Shown here: piece after piece, positions 33,171 to 45,459 of the stretch | Layout: every line of letters begins with the position of its first letter | Position numbering within the stretch: the stretch's first letter is position 1 | Source: Telmatactis stephensoni | Lineage: Eukaryota > Cnidaria > Anthozoa > Actiniaria > Isophelliidae | NCBI GenBank assembly: GCA_029948255.1 | Contig: JALIZF010001496.1 | Coordinates: forward strand, 62,001-126,000 | Length of the DNA: 64,000 bases | Direction: 5' to 3' | Made by a program: the position numbers and the translations under genes | Notes under the pieces: generated by a model | The model's input: only the letters and a program-made list of their open reading frames with translations | Told to the model about the DNA's origin: nothing | The model's database searches: none

Positions 33171-34223
33171 GGCACAGGGAGCCCAAGCTCAATATTAAGG
33201 AATTACGGTGATATTTGCATAGTTATGATATTAATTGTATGTAGCGACAAATCATCTTTCTTTTTCACGATTTTGCAATAATCGTGTTTTCTTTGGTATA
33301 GATCTCTTATTTTTGCCGCTTTCGTCTTTGTGGCCGAGTTTTAGCTCCATTTGAAGGTAGCGTTTTAACGAAAATACCCTTAAAAAAACACTTTATTTAC
33401 CTTTCATGGTAATTTTTGTTACGGGACTCGATTAACGACGAATATTTTTGAGCTTTCCAATTCAGTATTTTGATTACGGAATAATTATTTACAAATTATA
33501 TGTACGCACATATGTAATGAACGAATTACAAACCGGTGAATACCGGTAATGAGTCGTTACCGGTAAGTCATACGACTGTCGCATGATGCGCTATGCACGT
33601 ACAAGTCAATTTTGACATTGAACTTATACAACCTCTGTGCTTGGCTTGGACCTGTTCTATCTCCGTACGTGTCCCCTGAAGAGTATTAAGTTAATCAGAC
33701 ACTTGAACTGTGCCTTAAAACCTCTTTAATATGACCAAACACTTTCTTGTAAATTGTACTCTAATTGTCCAAAAACTGATTTTAAGTTTTTCCTATTTTC
33801 ATTAAGGGGCAACGCCTCTAGAAATTTCGTAGTTAATATGGAATAATTTTGACACAGCTCGCTTGTCATTTGATTTGATTTTCTAACAACCCTCTACTGA
33901 ACTGAGGGATCGATGCATTGTAAAATTAAGACAGAAGTTGAGTAGAACTAAGAGCTCATTTGAGTTGATTTAGTTGGAATAAAAGAACCAACCAAGAAAA
34001 AGTCTCTGCTGAGCGTCCGTTGATATTTTCGTTAAAAGCGCTCATACTAGTGGCGTTGAAACAAATAATGCCACAAAGACAATGAAAGCGGCTTATTTTT
34101 TTTGGTCGCTTTTGTCTTTGTGACCATTTTTTTCGCCAAAAAAGACACGATTGTAATGAAATCGTGAAAAAAGAAATCCAGATTATTTGTATTCTCTAAT
34201 ATCGAGCTTGGGCTTCCTGTGGC
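33171..34223. mobile_element. About 1.05-kb TIR element
   Basis: The ends are ggcacagggagcccaagctc and the reverse complement gagcttgggcttcctgtggc. Sub-terminal inverted blocks repeat 'tttgtctttgtg' and 'cacgatt.....aatcgtg' motifs (33256-33310, 34080-34170). No ORF. Confidence 0.65.
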
Positions 34224-34474
34224 TATACGGGCCTCAATGGGGTCAGTCGATCGTTGGTGGCTTTTATCATTAACGGGTAATATTTTGTGTTTTTTTTATG
34301 GTAACGGTTAAGGATGGGAATGGTTAATATCTCGTTTAAGAATATATGAACTTGTCTTTCATTGAATATTTTGCTTTTTGTTTGGGTTTGTACATATGAT
34401 TTCTACAAATTAATTTAGGAGGCTTTTGGGGGATTTTCAACTGAAAAGTCTCACAACATCAGTATAGGGGCTGT

Positions 34475-34775
34475 GATACCAGAGTAAAATTTCATCCCGG
34501 AACGAGTCATTCAGGAATGAGTTCATGCGCAGTAATGTGGACTTTCATTCCGGAACGAAACGCTTATTCTGGAACGACACTGATTTCGTACCTGCATCAT
34601 CACTGTAAACGCAGTACGACACTTATATCGGTATGAAACCGGGAGCGAGGGAAGCATGGAAAAAGACAGAAAAGGACATAAATAACTGCTTTACAGGCTA
34701 GACTTGCTTGCATGTAAACGTGGTATGAAGCTGAATTTCGTACCAGAACGAAACTAGATCGATCATTCCGGTATC
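34475..34775. repeat. MITE with GATACC..TTCCGGAACGA arms
   Basis: Begins gataccagagtaaaatttca and ends gatcattccggtatc. Internal ATTCCGGAACGAAA motifs repeat in both orientations. Imperfect, about 300 bp. Confidence 0.5.
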
Positions 34776-35400
34776 AAGTAATTGAGCAAAACTCTGTTGT
34801 TAAATAAAGATAACCATGAAAGCCTTCTGTTAAAGGGATAGTTGCCGGCAATAACGTTAGGAATAGTTTAATGTATGTCAGTAACAAGTCTGGTGTATAT
34901 ACCACATACATTATACCTTGTCCCATGTCGTCTGTTCCGCAAATATTTTGTAAGACCCGTTGAAATAAAGTTTTTTTTATAAAAAAAATACGGTTTCTGC
35001 TTGACACAATGAATCGTTGTTAATATAATATGCAGATCGGCAAATACTTGGTACCTTAAAGCTGAGTCAAATGCGTAAAAAATATCGCTGTTATGAGAAA
35101 TCTCTATTACCATAAGCTGGTAATCCTTACATGTTGTTGGAGCTCGTGACACGTCGTGAAATCGACGCGCTCATTCATGCAAACATGACAAAACGGCCAG
35201 CTCAGCTGTCTACTCCTAAACAAGCACTTTAGTGAAGGCATACAGTTCTTGGGGTGAAAACAATTAAAGCGTCAATCCGACAGCAAAATTTTGTGAAAAG
35301 CTAGTCTAGAAAAATGCTAGGGATGGTGGCAAAAATAGCTTAACGTTCTGTGATTGACGCGTAAATAAGATTAAGCTGGTTGTTACGCCCCGACGGATGG

Positions 35401-36155
35401 CATGTTGTAATCCACGGACTGGACTGGACTGGACTGGACTGGACTGGACCCGAAAACTCAGTCCTCGTTTTACAAATCAGTCCGCGTTTTTCATAAAACA
35501 CGGACTCGACTCAGCCCGCGTTTTTCATAAAACACAGAAAAAATAATAATCATTTAGCATGGGGGAGAGTTGTTCATTATCTCATTTGTTTGTAAGAGAC
35601 CCGGGAAATTCCTTTATGTGCACAAATATAATCTAATTGGCAATGTGTTTACTGTGTTTGGTATTACTGATCAATCAATCCTAATTGATGTTGTGTCGAG
35701 TTATTTAGCAAAAACCTAAACCAATTGGAGATGGAATGCTTTGAAGTTTTCTCTTGGTTTCCAAATGATATCCAGTGGTTTCTGGTGGAGATTCAAAGTC
35801 TATTCATTTTCGTGCGTGAAACCCGGCGAAGGATATTATCTGCCTCAATCAACCATCTAGGCACAGTAAATTCCAGGTTAAATTCTATAGATTTACCAGT
35901 CGAGCCGGGCAGTCGAGGCAATTTATGCTGGACGTAGAGCCTTCTAACTAGAATCCCACGAATAAACGGGTCCGAATGAAACGGGCCCAGATAATGAACA
36001 AATCTCCCTCATGCTAATCGATTTTTGTTTTATGAAAAACGCGAACTGAGTCGAGTCCGTGTTTTATGAAAAACGCGGACTGATTTGTAAAACGCGGACT
36101 GAGTTTTCGGGTCCAGTCCAGTCCAGTCCAGTCCGGATCTGTGATTTACAACATG
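35401..36155. mobile_element. 755-bp TIR element with GGACT tandem repeats in both arms
   Basis: Starts catgttgtaatccacgg followed by five to six GGACT units, then gaaaactcagtcc, and two 'cgcgtttttcataaaac' blocks. The right arm (about 36020-36155) is the reverse complement ending ttacaacatg. Flanks share ccccgacg (35387-35394 and 36156-36163), a probable 8-bp duplication, although the left copy is separated from the TIR by a few bases. Confidence 0.75.
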
Positions 36156-36273
36156 CCCCGACGAAGCGTAAATATTCTGGAATATGCTGTCGTATCTTGT
36201 ATTAATTAACGACAGATAAACAGTATAGTAAGAGAGTAAAGGGAAAACTAAACTGGGCTACAATCGTTTGCAA

Positions 36274-39200
36274 ATGGCAGCGTCTCTGTTCTCTTGCAAG
36301 CACGAAGATACTCCCATCCCACCAGGATTTGAGCACAAGAAACTTTGTCATGAAGGTATTAGTTTTGAACTTTTACTCTTTTGCATGTTTCTCGGGTCCC
36401 AGTACGATGAGTGGTAGACAACTTTTTTCTTTAAATGCGAGTTTGGGAAAGCGCAAGGTGTCCATGGTTGCCTACGTACATGGCTGTTTTGGAAATAGCT
36501 AAACTTAAAAGCGCTAGGTATTCGAAATTGAGATTGATTAAGTTACTGCGGACATTTATCAGGTATCTGTATTGTGCAGAGCATGTTAAATAATTTTTAT
36601 AGTTAATGATTACTTGTTCCTTAGCCGGCATTAATCAGTCGTGTTCAATTTGACCGTTTTCATTGTTTTCTAATATTTTTATTTTAATTTGCTCTATAAT
36701 TTCTTGATTTTCGCACCATTAAAAATTAGCAAGGCTAGTGGTAACATCGAACATAAGCTAGCGCTTGTCATTGATGCAAACAATTCTTCGTTTGCAACGT
36801 TAACTGGCACGTGGTGTATATTGATGTTTTGAAGTTTTGAAATATTATTACTTTTGCTAAATAAAATGAGATGCTTATAGGCTTTTAGAGCAATTAAAGC
36901 AACACCTCTGGGATAATTTTTTGGAGCACAAGAGTGATTCTTTAACGAGTTATTGGCGAATAAATTTTCTCAAATTATACTGAGTGTAAATTTATATGGC
37001 GGCGCCATCTTGGAGGACATATCGTTATCTTCCAACATGGCTGGCACGCAAAAATTTCAGAGCATAAATTCAAGCATAAAGTTGATAAATATCACTTAAT
37101 TTGTATAGGAAATCGCACGATCTTGAGTACAATTCGGAATTAATAGGTACGAGTAATGTTTTGAAAGTTCTCAAAATAGGACGAGCCTTTAGGCGAGTCC
37201 TATTTGAGAGTTTTCAAAACATTACGAGTAACTATTAATTCTGAATTGTACGAGAAGATCGTGCGATTTTTTATTTATAATACACTATCGTTGCCATAGC
37301 GACTTAATAGGTACTCTACAGAGTACAATTAACGATATAATTGTACTCCTCTCGTCCAATCAGAATCGAGTAATTTTGTATAGTGTATTATAAAACTATG
37401 AATAGCATTTCTAAATATATATAAAACCAAACTAATTTAACTGGACACAATTATATTGATTTCCACGACATTTTAGACGCGTGACTTTGCGGCGTTGTGT
37501 GACATAACTCAAAGATTTTAGGGCTTCTACAACTCGACCAAAAACATCGAGCCCATCAAGATTTCCGAATATAAGTCTACAAAATAACTCACACCACAAT
37601 TTTTAAAAAACATGTGATAGAATAAAACTGATAGAATTCGAAATTAGATTTTAGTGTGAATTTTTGTGATCTGTGACGTAACATGTACCCTGCGAGCAGA
37701 GGCAATGTTCCTCGCGCTTCTCTGCTCCCAGGGTACGTAACATGCAAACGAAGAATTACATGTAAAATGTAACTGAATACAGCTAGTAGAAACGTAATAT
37801 CTTCAGTTATCATGTTGATTCGCTACGCTTTTGAACATTTTTGTGACGTCATCTATGATCAATAAGAGGACAGACAACTGGAAAAACTGTGTTCGATTTG
37901 TTAAATAGATCACTTTAAAAGCGCATGTGGTTCCTACTGTAAGGTTAAAATGAACTCGAAAGGCGTAATTATTTGTTCTGAAGAATATAGTGGTATATTA
38001 ATATCAGCAATATTGAAAACTGTTGTGGGGTTCCTGTGGTTGACTCCACGCTTGATGACATCAGCCTGCGAACAGGCTCAAGGGAGGGGGGAAGGGAGGA
38101 AGAAGAGAAGGGGCTTGGGCTTGGCTTGAGCTTGGCCTGTTGGCTTGCTACCCAAGCTCCTCCCCTTCCCCTCCCCCTCCCCCCCCCCCCCCCCCCAGGC
38201 CTCCCCTGTTCACAGGCTAGGTGATATGGACGTGCTTGTACGAGAATTATACTCAACTACACAGGAGGTTTTAAATTAACCCCTCAATTTATTAGTGCAC
38301 AAATAAATATAAGTACAGTTTCAATTGTTTCAAAGTGTAAATTCAAACTGGGGAATCAAGTATCTAATAATTGAGGTTTTTAACTTAGCCTACAAATGAG
38401 AGTCGAAAAGTAAAGATTTGGATTCATAAAGATTTTTAAAAACAAATGATGATATTTTAAGAAAAAAATGGGAAAACGTTTGAATTTTGTTGTAGGGTTT
38501 ATGCTTATTTTCTAGGATTGTACTTCCTTTGAAAACTTCCACAGGAAACCCAAAGCTACTGTCAGAGAAGATTCTGGTCAGCGGTTGTATATACGGTTGC
38601 GCACGTATTTGCTCCAGCATGTTTGTCGTATTCGTTTTCAGCGAGTGATCTATGAGAATTAATTCCTCAACTAGACTCGAAACAAGAAGAAACTGAACCT
38701 TATTACAATTAATAACAGCAACTAAAGCTGGAACGAAACAACGAAATTCAATGAGTTCTCTTCTTGCCCATTCACAAGTACTTTATTTGTAAATACTGTG
38801 TTTTTAATCATGTATTTTTACGAGTCTTCGTCTCATTATACTTATCGAGTATAGATAAAATAATCTATCTATCTCTATCTAGACGTATATAACTTTAAAT
38901 TATAAAAAGAACAATGTTAAAAGAGTATATTGACACTTAGCTGATGTTTCAAGCCTTCGTCTCTTTAAAATTTGTACACGAAATATGGCTTCCAAATGAA
39001 CCCTTGAATTATGACTAATAAACGCAACTTCATAGAAATGTCCCCAAAAATTAATTACAGTATTGGTCATTCTTCAAATGACCGCCTTGTGATTGGATCT
39101 GATATGTCCCTGAGGACTTGGAACAAGCATATTAGCATTACAATGAAACTTCGCCGAATAGACTACCCCAATTAGACATTAAAATTATTAAGTGTCTAGG

Positions 39201-41703
39201 TAGCGCAGCGGTCTAAGGTGATATCTAAAGGTATGGATTAGGGTCCGGATATCGTCTCCCTCCCTGGCCTTCGGGCTAAGATAACTGTTTTATGTAGCAC
39301 CGGGATAGCGTGGATGGGGCCGAAATCTTCATCCTTAACGTAAGTCGATTCGATGTCTCAGCTTCTTTGAATGTCTCGGGAGAATCGTCCCAAATTTTAA
39401 TTTTTTTTCTTCTAATTTCATAATAATTTGTTTGTTTTTACTTTCATTCAGGAGTTGTAGGTTCGATCCTCCTTTTTTTACTATAGATAGTTTTTATTTT
39501 CAGCATTTCAATCATTTCTGATATAATTTTTAATAAATAAATAAAATAAATAATAATTTATAATTTTCTAATGTTATAGTCTTCATGACCGGAGAAGAAG
39601 GGGCCTGTGAGAGGGGGAGGAAAGGGCAGGCAACTGCCTTCCCTTCCCCTCCCCTCCCTCCCCCATAGTCGGCCATCCAGATTATAATGTTACGAAAACT
39701 TATAGTCGCAAGGATAACATCTTGATGATTTTTTATTTCACTCAGGAGTTGAAGACTATGCATGTAGTATTAGCCAGACTCCAAGTCAAGATATTTGTAA
39801 AATCGCAACCGAAACAATACAGCAACAATTATTCACTCCTTGCATGGTAGGACCAATCGAAAGTCAGTTTCTCAAAATGATGGCTCAAATAAGTAACGCA
39901 AAACGGGTACTCGATATTGGAACATTTACTGGAATGTCCGCCATGGCATTTGCTGAGGGGTTGCCTAGTGACGGGAAAGTCGTGACGTTGGAATTTGACC
40001 CCGAGATTGCTGCAACCGCTGACAAACTCATTCAATCTTCCTCGCAGGCTCACAAGATTACACTGAAGGTACCGATATTTATAAAATATTTGAGATTTAA
40101 TTCAAGTGCACTTTATTTTTAATTATAGACATTCTTTGTTAGTAAGCTGTAGGTATCACACTTGAGAAAAATGCTTGGTTAGTCATAGCCTCCTCAGCAG
40201 GCAACCTTCAATTGTCCTTTCTTCGAGCTTCCTGTGTTGGGACAAAAATGCACGAAGGGGGAGGGGGAGGAGAAAGGAGTCAGGCCACTGCGTGTCTGTC
40301 TGTTACAAAGGAAGCCCAAAGCGAAAAAGCAGTTGCCTGCGGAGGAGGCTAGGTTAGTCAGTTTTTCTAAGTATATTTGACTGATGGGACCCATCTCACA
40401 GTTTCTTTAGGGTTTTTAACATTTTAAAATGTTTGTGTTGAAAATTGTGCGCAGAATTTTTCAAAGTTTGGACTTTCCATGCATGTAGTGTCGTATTCCT
40501 CTGCTATCCCTCAAGATTCCCGTATCCCGATTCCTCAAAAACACGAAAGCCCGATTCCACTCGTAAAGATTCCGGCTTTTTTTGGCTTGCACGATCCCGA
40601 ATCCCGTCTCCCAAAACAATCAGATCCTGAATCCCGTAAGTATATTGTAGACCTTCGCATAAGCCATCTGAATTCCCTTTGGAAATTCCGTCTATTTTTT
40701 ATGATAGGTTTTGAGCGCAACTATGCAGAAAACATTAGAGAAGTAGAACTCAATCCTAAACCTTTAACTGTTGGGCGCAATAGTTGCAGTGGTGGACACA
40801 TGGTGTAACTCTGTATTGCGCACAATTTGTTCGAGAAAACGATCCAAGAAAAATTGTAGTGTTTAGTTAGTGCGCGGCATTCTAAGCAAGATCTAGAGTT
40901 CCATGGTTGGACTTCAGTCGTCGTCGTCGTCGTGCAATTCTCATATCCCTGCTTTGAATTTTGAAATTCCTCTTATCTGTGTAACTCGATCGATGCTGCT
41001 GTAATCATTGGACAGGGCACTAATAAAGGGAGGGGTAGAGGGTGCAATGTCTCACATCCTGGTTTCGACTTCCCTCTAATCTGTGTAGCTCGATGGGGCT
41101 TCGAAGATCTGTATGACGGAGCACTGGTGAAGGGTGTGGTTAGGGGGCGCACACTCCATTCCCTGGGAGATCACTATTTGGTCTATCCTAGAGAAAAAAG
41201 GACTTGGAGCTGTTGCTTGAATGTTAATGTCTGAATACTGGATGACATCAGAAGCATTATCACATGGTTCTCTTATTGAGAATATCTACGTTTTGAAGTA
41301 GTACTCCTATATTTGACTGTAAAAGGAAAAACTAGGGTTGAACATTATCCTTTATCCTTTACGTTATTTCTTTCTCTCTCTCTTTATATCTAAGATTGGA
41401 GATGCACTAAATACCATGGAAGATCTTCTCTCAAAAGGAGAAAAATTTGACCTCATATTTCTCGACGCTGACAAAGAACAATACACCCTATACTACAAGC
41501 TTGCCATCAAGATGTTGACGAAAAAAGGCTTCATTCTTGCTGATAACTCCTTGTGTGCGTTAGTGTACGACGAAGACGATCCGAGGAGGCAGGCTCTTCA
41601 CGAATTCAATCTGACGGTGAAGAACGATCCAAGAGTGGAACAGGTTGTTTTAGCGTTTCGAGAAGGGGTTACCATCATAAAACCCGTAAACTCTACAGGA
41701 TAA
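36274..41703 (+). CDS. Class I SAM-dependent O-methyltransferase (CCoAOMT/COMT-like), 3 exons
   Basis: Cation-dependent small-molecule O-methyltransferase of the family-3 group (caffeoyl-CoA OMT, bacterial MdmC type, animal COMTD1-like). Exons 36274-36355, 39746-40068 and 41395-41703 join in phase to 237 aa. SAM-binding motif VLDIGTFTGMSAMAFAEGLP is at about residues 82-101, with E110 of the LEFD strand following. Metal ligands expected for the family are present: D159 in IFLDADKEQY and D185-N186 in ILADNSL. The end GVTIIKP is typical. There is no signal peptide or membrane segment, so it is probably cytosolic. Intron 1 (3.4 kb) is packed with repeats. The natural substrate cannot be told from sequence. 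Confidence 0.93.
37111..37270. repeat. Hairpin MITE in O-methyltransferase intron 1
   Basis: Almost perfect foldback: aatcgcacgatcttgagtac ... gtcctatttgagagttttca ... gatcgtgcgatt. A second, shorter hairpin lies at 37677-37745 (taccctgcgagcagagg / ctctgctcccagggta). Confidence 0.85.
38063..38219. repeat. MITE with AGCCTGCGAACAGGCT arms
   Basis: Begins agcctgcgaacaggctcaag, ends cctgttcacaggct. The interior is low-complexity G/C with a long poly-C run. The 'agcctgcgagcaggct' motif is one I associate with abundant anthozoan repeats; that association is from memory. Confidence 0.6.
39195..39475 (+). other. Possible tRNA-derived SINE fragment
   Basis: TAGCGCAGCGGT at about 39200 resembles a Pol III A box and GGTTCGATCC at about 39462 a B box, but they are about 260 bp apart, far beyond normal spacing. 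It may be two fragments or chance. In O-methyltransferase intron 1. Confidence 0.2.
40186..40351. repeat. MITE with TAGCCTCCTCAGCAGGCAAC arms and perfect 9-bp TSD
   Basis: The left arm tagcctcctcagcaggcaac and right arm gttgcctgcggaggaggcta are reverse complements with one mismatch. The direct repeat GGTTAGTCA (40177-40185 and 40352-40360) is exact. A related element is at 52284-52362. Lies in O-methyltransferase intron 2. Confidence 0.85.
40735..40850. repeat. MITE family P2 copy
   Basis: Contains agaagtagaactcaatccta, a ggtggacacatggtgtaact block and ttgcgcacaat. Diverged. Confidence 0.5.
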
Positions 41704-42483
41704 GCGAGTAGCTTCATATACAAACAATACATCTACAGTGAAGCATCTATCGGTATTTGCACGCAGACACGACTGGAAAAACGACTGCGCATGCCCGAGT
41801 TTTCACTGGCTTTCGCGCGGCCGCGTCTTGATCACTGTTTGCGCGCGTAATGGCGTCAACTTCCTGTTACTAAAATATATATCCTTACGCGCCGCCAAAC
41901 ATCAATCCGCTCTCTTGAGTAGTATAATTATTTCTCTGTTGTTTAATAGTATTTCGATTATTCATTCAATAAGTAGACAATCGAAATCCTCAGTTCTGAA
42001 CCAGTAAAAGACTTACCTACAGATCATTCATTAGAAAGCTTTGTTTTCTTAATTCAACAAAAACAAGCGAAGAAACTAATTGCTCTGTTGGAATAGACAC
42101 TTTAATTGAAGGGAAACTTGAATTGAACACCAGAATAATACATAATACATGCATGCACCAGGTTAACTCGTGGTTACTAAACCTGACCAACATTAATTTA
42201 CTGAACCTGACCTGTTTTAACATCAATTTAAAAATGACAATACTTTATTCGTTTCATTTCATTTGACTAAGGTTTTGTTCCCCAGACAAAAGAGATGATA
42301 TATTTTATATTTTTACGTATAGATTAGTTAGTTTTATTTAATTTATTTATTCTGTAAACATGAACGATTGTTAAGGATCAATAAAGGCTGTTATTATTAC
42401 AAAACGCGGTTTCAGTGTAGACGGAGGGCCAAACCGTAGCAAAAAAGATTTGACCACTATATCGTGAGACAATAATAATAATA

Positions 42484-42905
42484 AACACCCATGTCACGCA
42501 AGCATGACATATAAATTATTTGGTTTATCGGAAAAGGAATTCACAGTATCAAATTTGTCACATCGATAGTAATAAAAATACAAATTTTCGGGGAGATTGC
42601 TCTTAAACTGACGAAGATATATATGAATTTTCAAAAGTTAGCATTTTTACAAAGAAATGTATGATGGACGTGCATACATGCACGACCAGCCTCGTTATCA
42701 TGCTAAACACTACATTTCTTTGCAAAAATTTTCACCAAATGCTTACATTTAAAAATTCATATCTTCGTCAGTTTTAAGAGCAATCTTTACGAAACTCTGC
42801 AATTTTACTAATATCGGTATGATAAATCTGATAGTGAATTCCTTAGTTTTATCCATACATCAAAGATCTTATAATGTCATACTAACGTGATAAGGGTCTA
42901 TATAA
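42484..42905. repeat. Palindromic MITE family P4, copy 1
   Basis: About 420 bp, imperfectly self-complementary around 42690. Arms include gagattgctcttaaactgac and tcagttttaagagcaatct; ends are cacccatgtcacgcaagcatgac and cgtgataagggtctat. A second copy is at 56085-56485. Confidence 0.75.
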
Positions 42906-43679
42906 TAGAGAGAGTCGCCTCACGAGAACCGCGCGACGCACCTTTCCCCCCCCCCCCACCCCCCTCATCACCTCCCCCCTCCCTCCCTTCCCACGGTAGC
43001 ACCTAAAATCGTTTTTTCGTCCCAAGCCCCAAACGTACATACGGCAATTCAAATAAACAATTTCTACTTGATTTACAAGATCTACAAGATCTACGAGTTC
43101 ATCTTCTATTTGAAGTGAATTCGGAAAAGCATAGAAAAGATACGATATCCCAGTTTTTAAAGCTATATAACATTAATATCAAAATTTAAGAAAAGGCAAT
43201 GAACTTTCATCGCTTAATTCCAAAATTAGTAAAACTAGGGTGAATTTTGAATAAACGGTAAGTTCAAACCTCACGAAGATATGAACTTTCAAAAGTTCAC
43301 TATCAAAGATTATCGCAAAATTCACAATTTATTTCCTTCAAATTTCACTGTTTTGCTAAATTTAAACATTTTCTTTCCAGCTAAGGGAAGTCATTTTTTA
43401 TAGCTCATAAAAGCTCATTACTATAAAGTTTTCGTTGATTTCAAGAAGCCTTATCCACTCGCTGGTTTAGCCAAAACAAAATTAATTGGGCTTGTTTTTA
43501 AATTTGGAAATTGCTTATTTTATTAATTAAAGTGTTAATTGTAGTATAGTAGTCTAACCTGTTGATTGACCATTGACCTCTATTTTCTAGTGAAAATTTT
43601 TTCCTGGACAAAGAGATCTATCCCACGCGTAATATAAAGGTGTTCGTGCGAAGAGATTAGAGGAGATTTCGCATCAAAC

Positions 43680-44150
43680 GTGTGAAAGCGGCACCGCACG
43701 GTCACGGAACGGTTACGGCAGGAATTTTGAATGTTTAGAGCAGATTTCGTATGAGTGTGAAACAGATCGTGCCGTGCCGTGCCGTGCCGTGCCGTGTCCG
43801 TGTCAGTGGCGTGTTGCCTATAAAAACATTCGAATTTCCTGCCGTAACCGTATACGTGTCGTGACCGTGTGGTGTCGTTTTCACAGTCATACGAAATCTA
43901 CTCTAAAAACATTCGAAATTCCTGCCGTAACCGTGCCGTACCGTGACCGTGCCGTGACCGTGCGGTGCCGTTTTCACAGTCATACAAACTCTACTCTTTT
44001 GAGCAGATTTCGTACGAGTGTGAAACGGATCGCGCCGTGCCGTGACCGTGTCAGTGCCGTGATATCTATAAAAACATTCGAAATTCCTGCCGTAACCGTG
44101 CCGTGACCGTGCGGTGTCCTTTTCACAGTCATACGAAATCTACTCTATAG
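43680..44150. repeat. Local cluster of family P1 MITEs
   Basis: Three adjacent copies, each with gagcagatttcgta(t/c)gagtg and ttttcacagtcata(c)..a(a)tctactct arms around CCGTGCCGTGACCGTG runs and 'aaaacattcgaa(a/t)ttcctgccg'. The open frame across it is repeat-derived. Confidence 0.8.
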
Positions 44151-44328
44151 AAATCACGGCACTGACACTGTCACGGCACAGCGCGGTCCATATACTGAAA
44201 ACGGATCAACAAATCTTATGTGATCACTTTTAAAAAAAATTACTTAGCTTTGTTTTCTATTTTATATATAATTTTATTGCAATTTTCAGGTAACAGATAA
44301 CATCGTCGTCTTCTAATAAGCGGCTCTA

Positions 44329-45153
44329 AGGGACCTGTCATTATTTATCGCCTGGGGGGGTGTGAGGATTTTATCACAGTTATAAAACATTTGATCTGAT
44401 CCTCCCCCAAAAGGTTTGAACTTTTTACCGATCCCCCCTCATAAGGGCTGGCAAATTTTGTGATCCCCCCCATCCATTAAGTGCGACAAATGTCGTTACT
44501 GGTATTATAAGTAAGTCAACCTAAAGAGTGAAGTATCTGACCTAGATGCAAATAGTGCAGTTCGTAGCCACCTGTTTCAATACAAGAAATAATATAGTAC
44601 AAGGAATTAATTTCTCATATAAAATCAAGAGTTTGACATATATATATTTCAGTGCTACAATATATCAAGACACTTACATTATTTATCACTGAATCGCGGC
44701 TCCTTTAAAAGTATCTGCCAACACTCTGGAACAAATATCCATCTAACTGCTTGATGCTAAATTGTTTTACCGGTAATGACTGCACGTATGTGTTTTGACG
44801 CAACCGAGAGTCATAATATAGAAAAGAAGCCAATAAGTTATGAATAAACCGTTACATTGGCTATTTGTTCCTCGGGTAGAAATGTTAGAGTTGTCGCATC
44901 AAAATTATTAGTTTCTTCGTCTAGATCAGCGAGGACAAGATCATCGCTGTAATCATCGTCGCTGTTGTCCTCATCGCTGTTGTCATGCATTTTAAAATTT
45001 TAACTTTGATGAGTGAAGCTTATGTATGCCAAATGATCCCCCCTTAGAAAGTCTTTAAGGGTGACTAGTCCCCCCCTCTTTGCCTTCTGAAATCGACTGA
45101 TCCCCCCTAAATTCCTCACACCCCCCCCAGGCGATAAATAATGACGGGTCCCT
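44329..45153. mobile_element. 825-bp TIR element (AGGGACC..GTCATTATTTATCGCC)
   Basis: Ends agggacctgtcattatttat and the reverse complement ataaataatgacgggtccct. Sub-terminal gatccccc(c) blocks occur in both orientations. The homologous site in the second duplicated unit (about 54370-54385) lacks it. Flanks share TAA. Confidence 0.8.
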
Positions 45154-45459
45154 AAAAAAAATTTATATACTATATATATTATTATTGTTATTATTATAGT
45201 AAATTGATCGAAGATTATGACCCAAAGTTTTCAACAATTTCATTAGATTTGCCAAGTCCCAACAAAGAAAAAAAAAAAGAAAAAAAAAAGAAAGAGAAAA
45301 TCCGCAATAGAAAAAACAAACAAAAATATAAATAAATTAAATTCTCTTTAAAGATAACATGATGAAGGAGTATTCCCTAGAGTTATGTTATCCAAACAAA
45401 AATTATTGTTATCATTTTGTTTTCTGTCACTCAGTTTAAATTTAGTTCTCTGCTTTTTA

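Larger units (their letters stand above)
28780..36273. other. Gene-free spacer between NOS1AP and the O-methyltransferase
   Basis: AT-rich. Holds the NOS1AP 3' UTR (AATAAA near 28895) and at least five inverted-repeat elements (29372-31217, 31826-32115, 33171-34223, 34475-34775, 35401-36155). No ORF with recognisable protein similarity. Confidence 0.7.

Noticed and set aside
43774..44106. 110-aa + strand ORF with repeated '[11 protein letters not shown]'
   Set aside because: It is the P1 MITE consensus translated three times.
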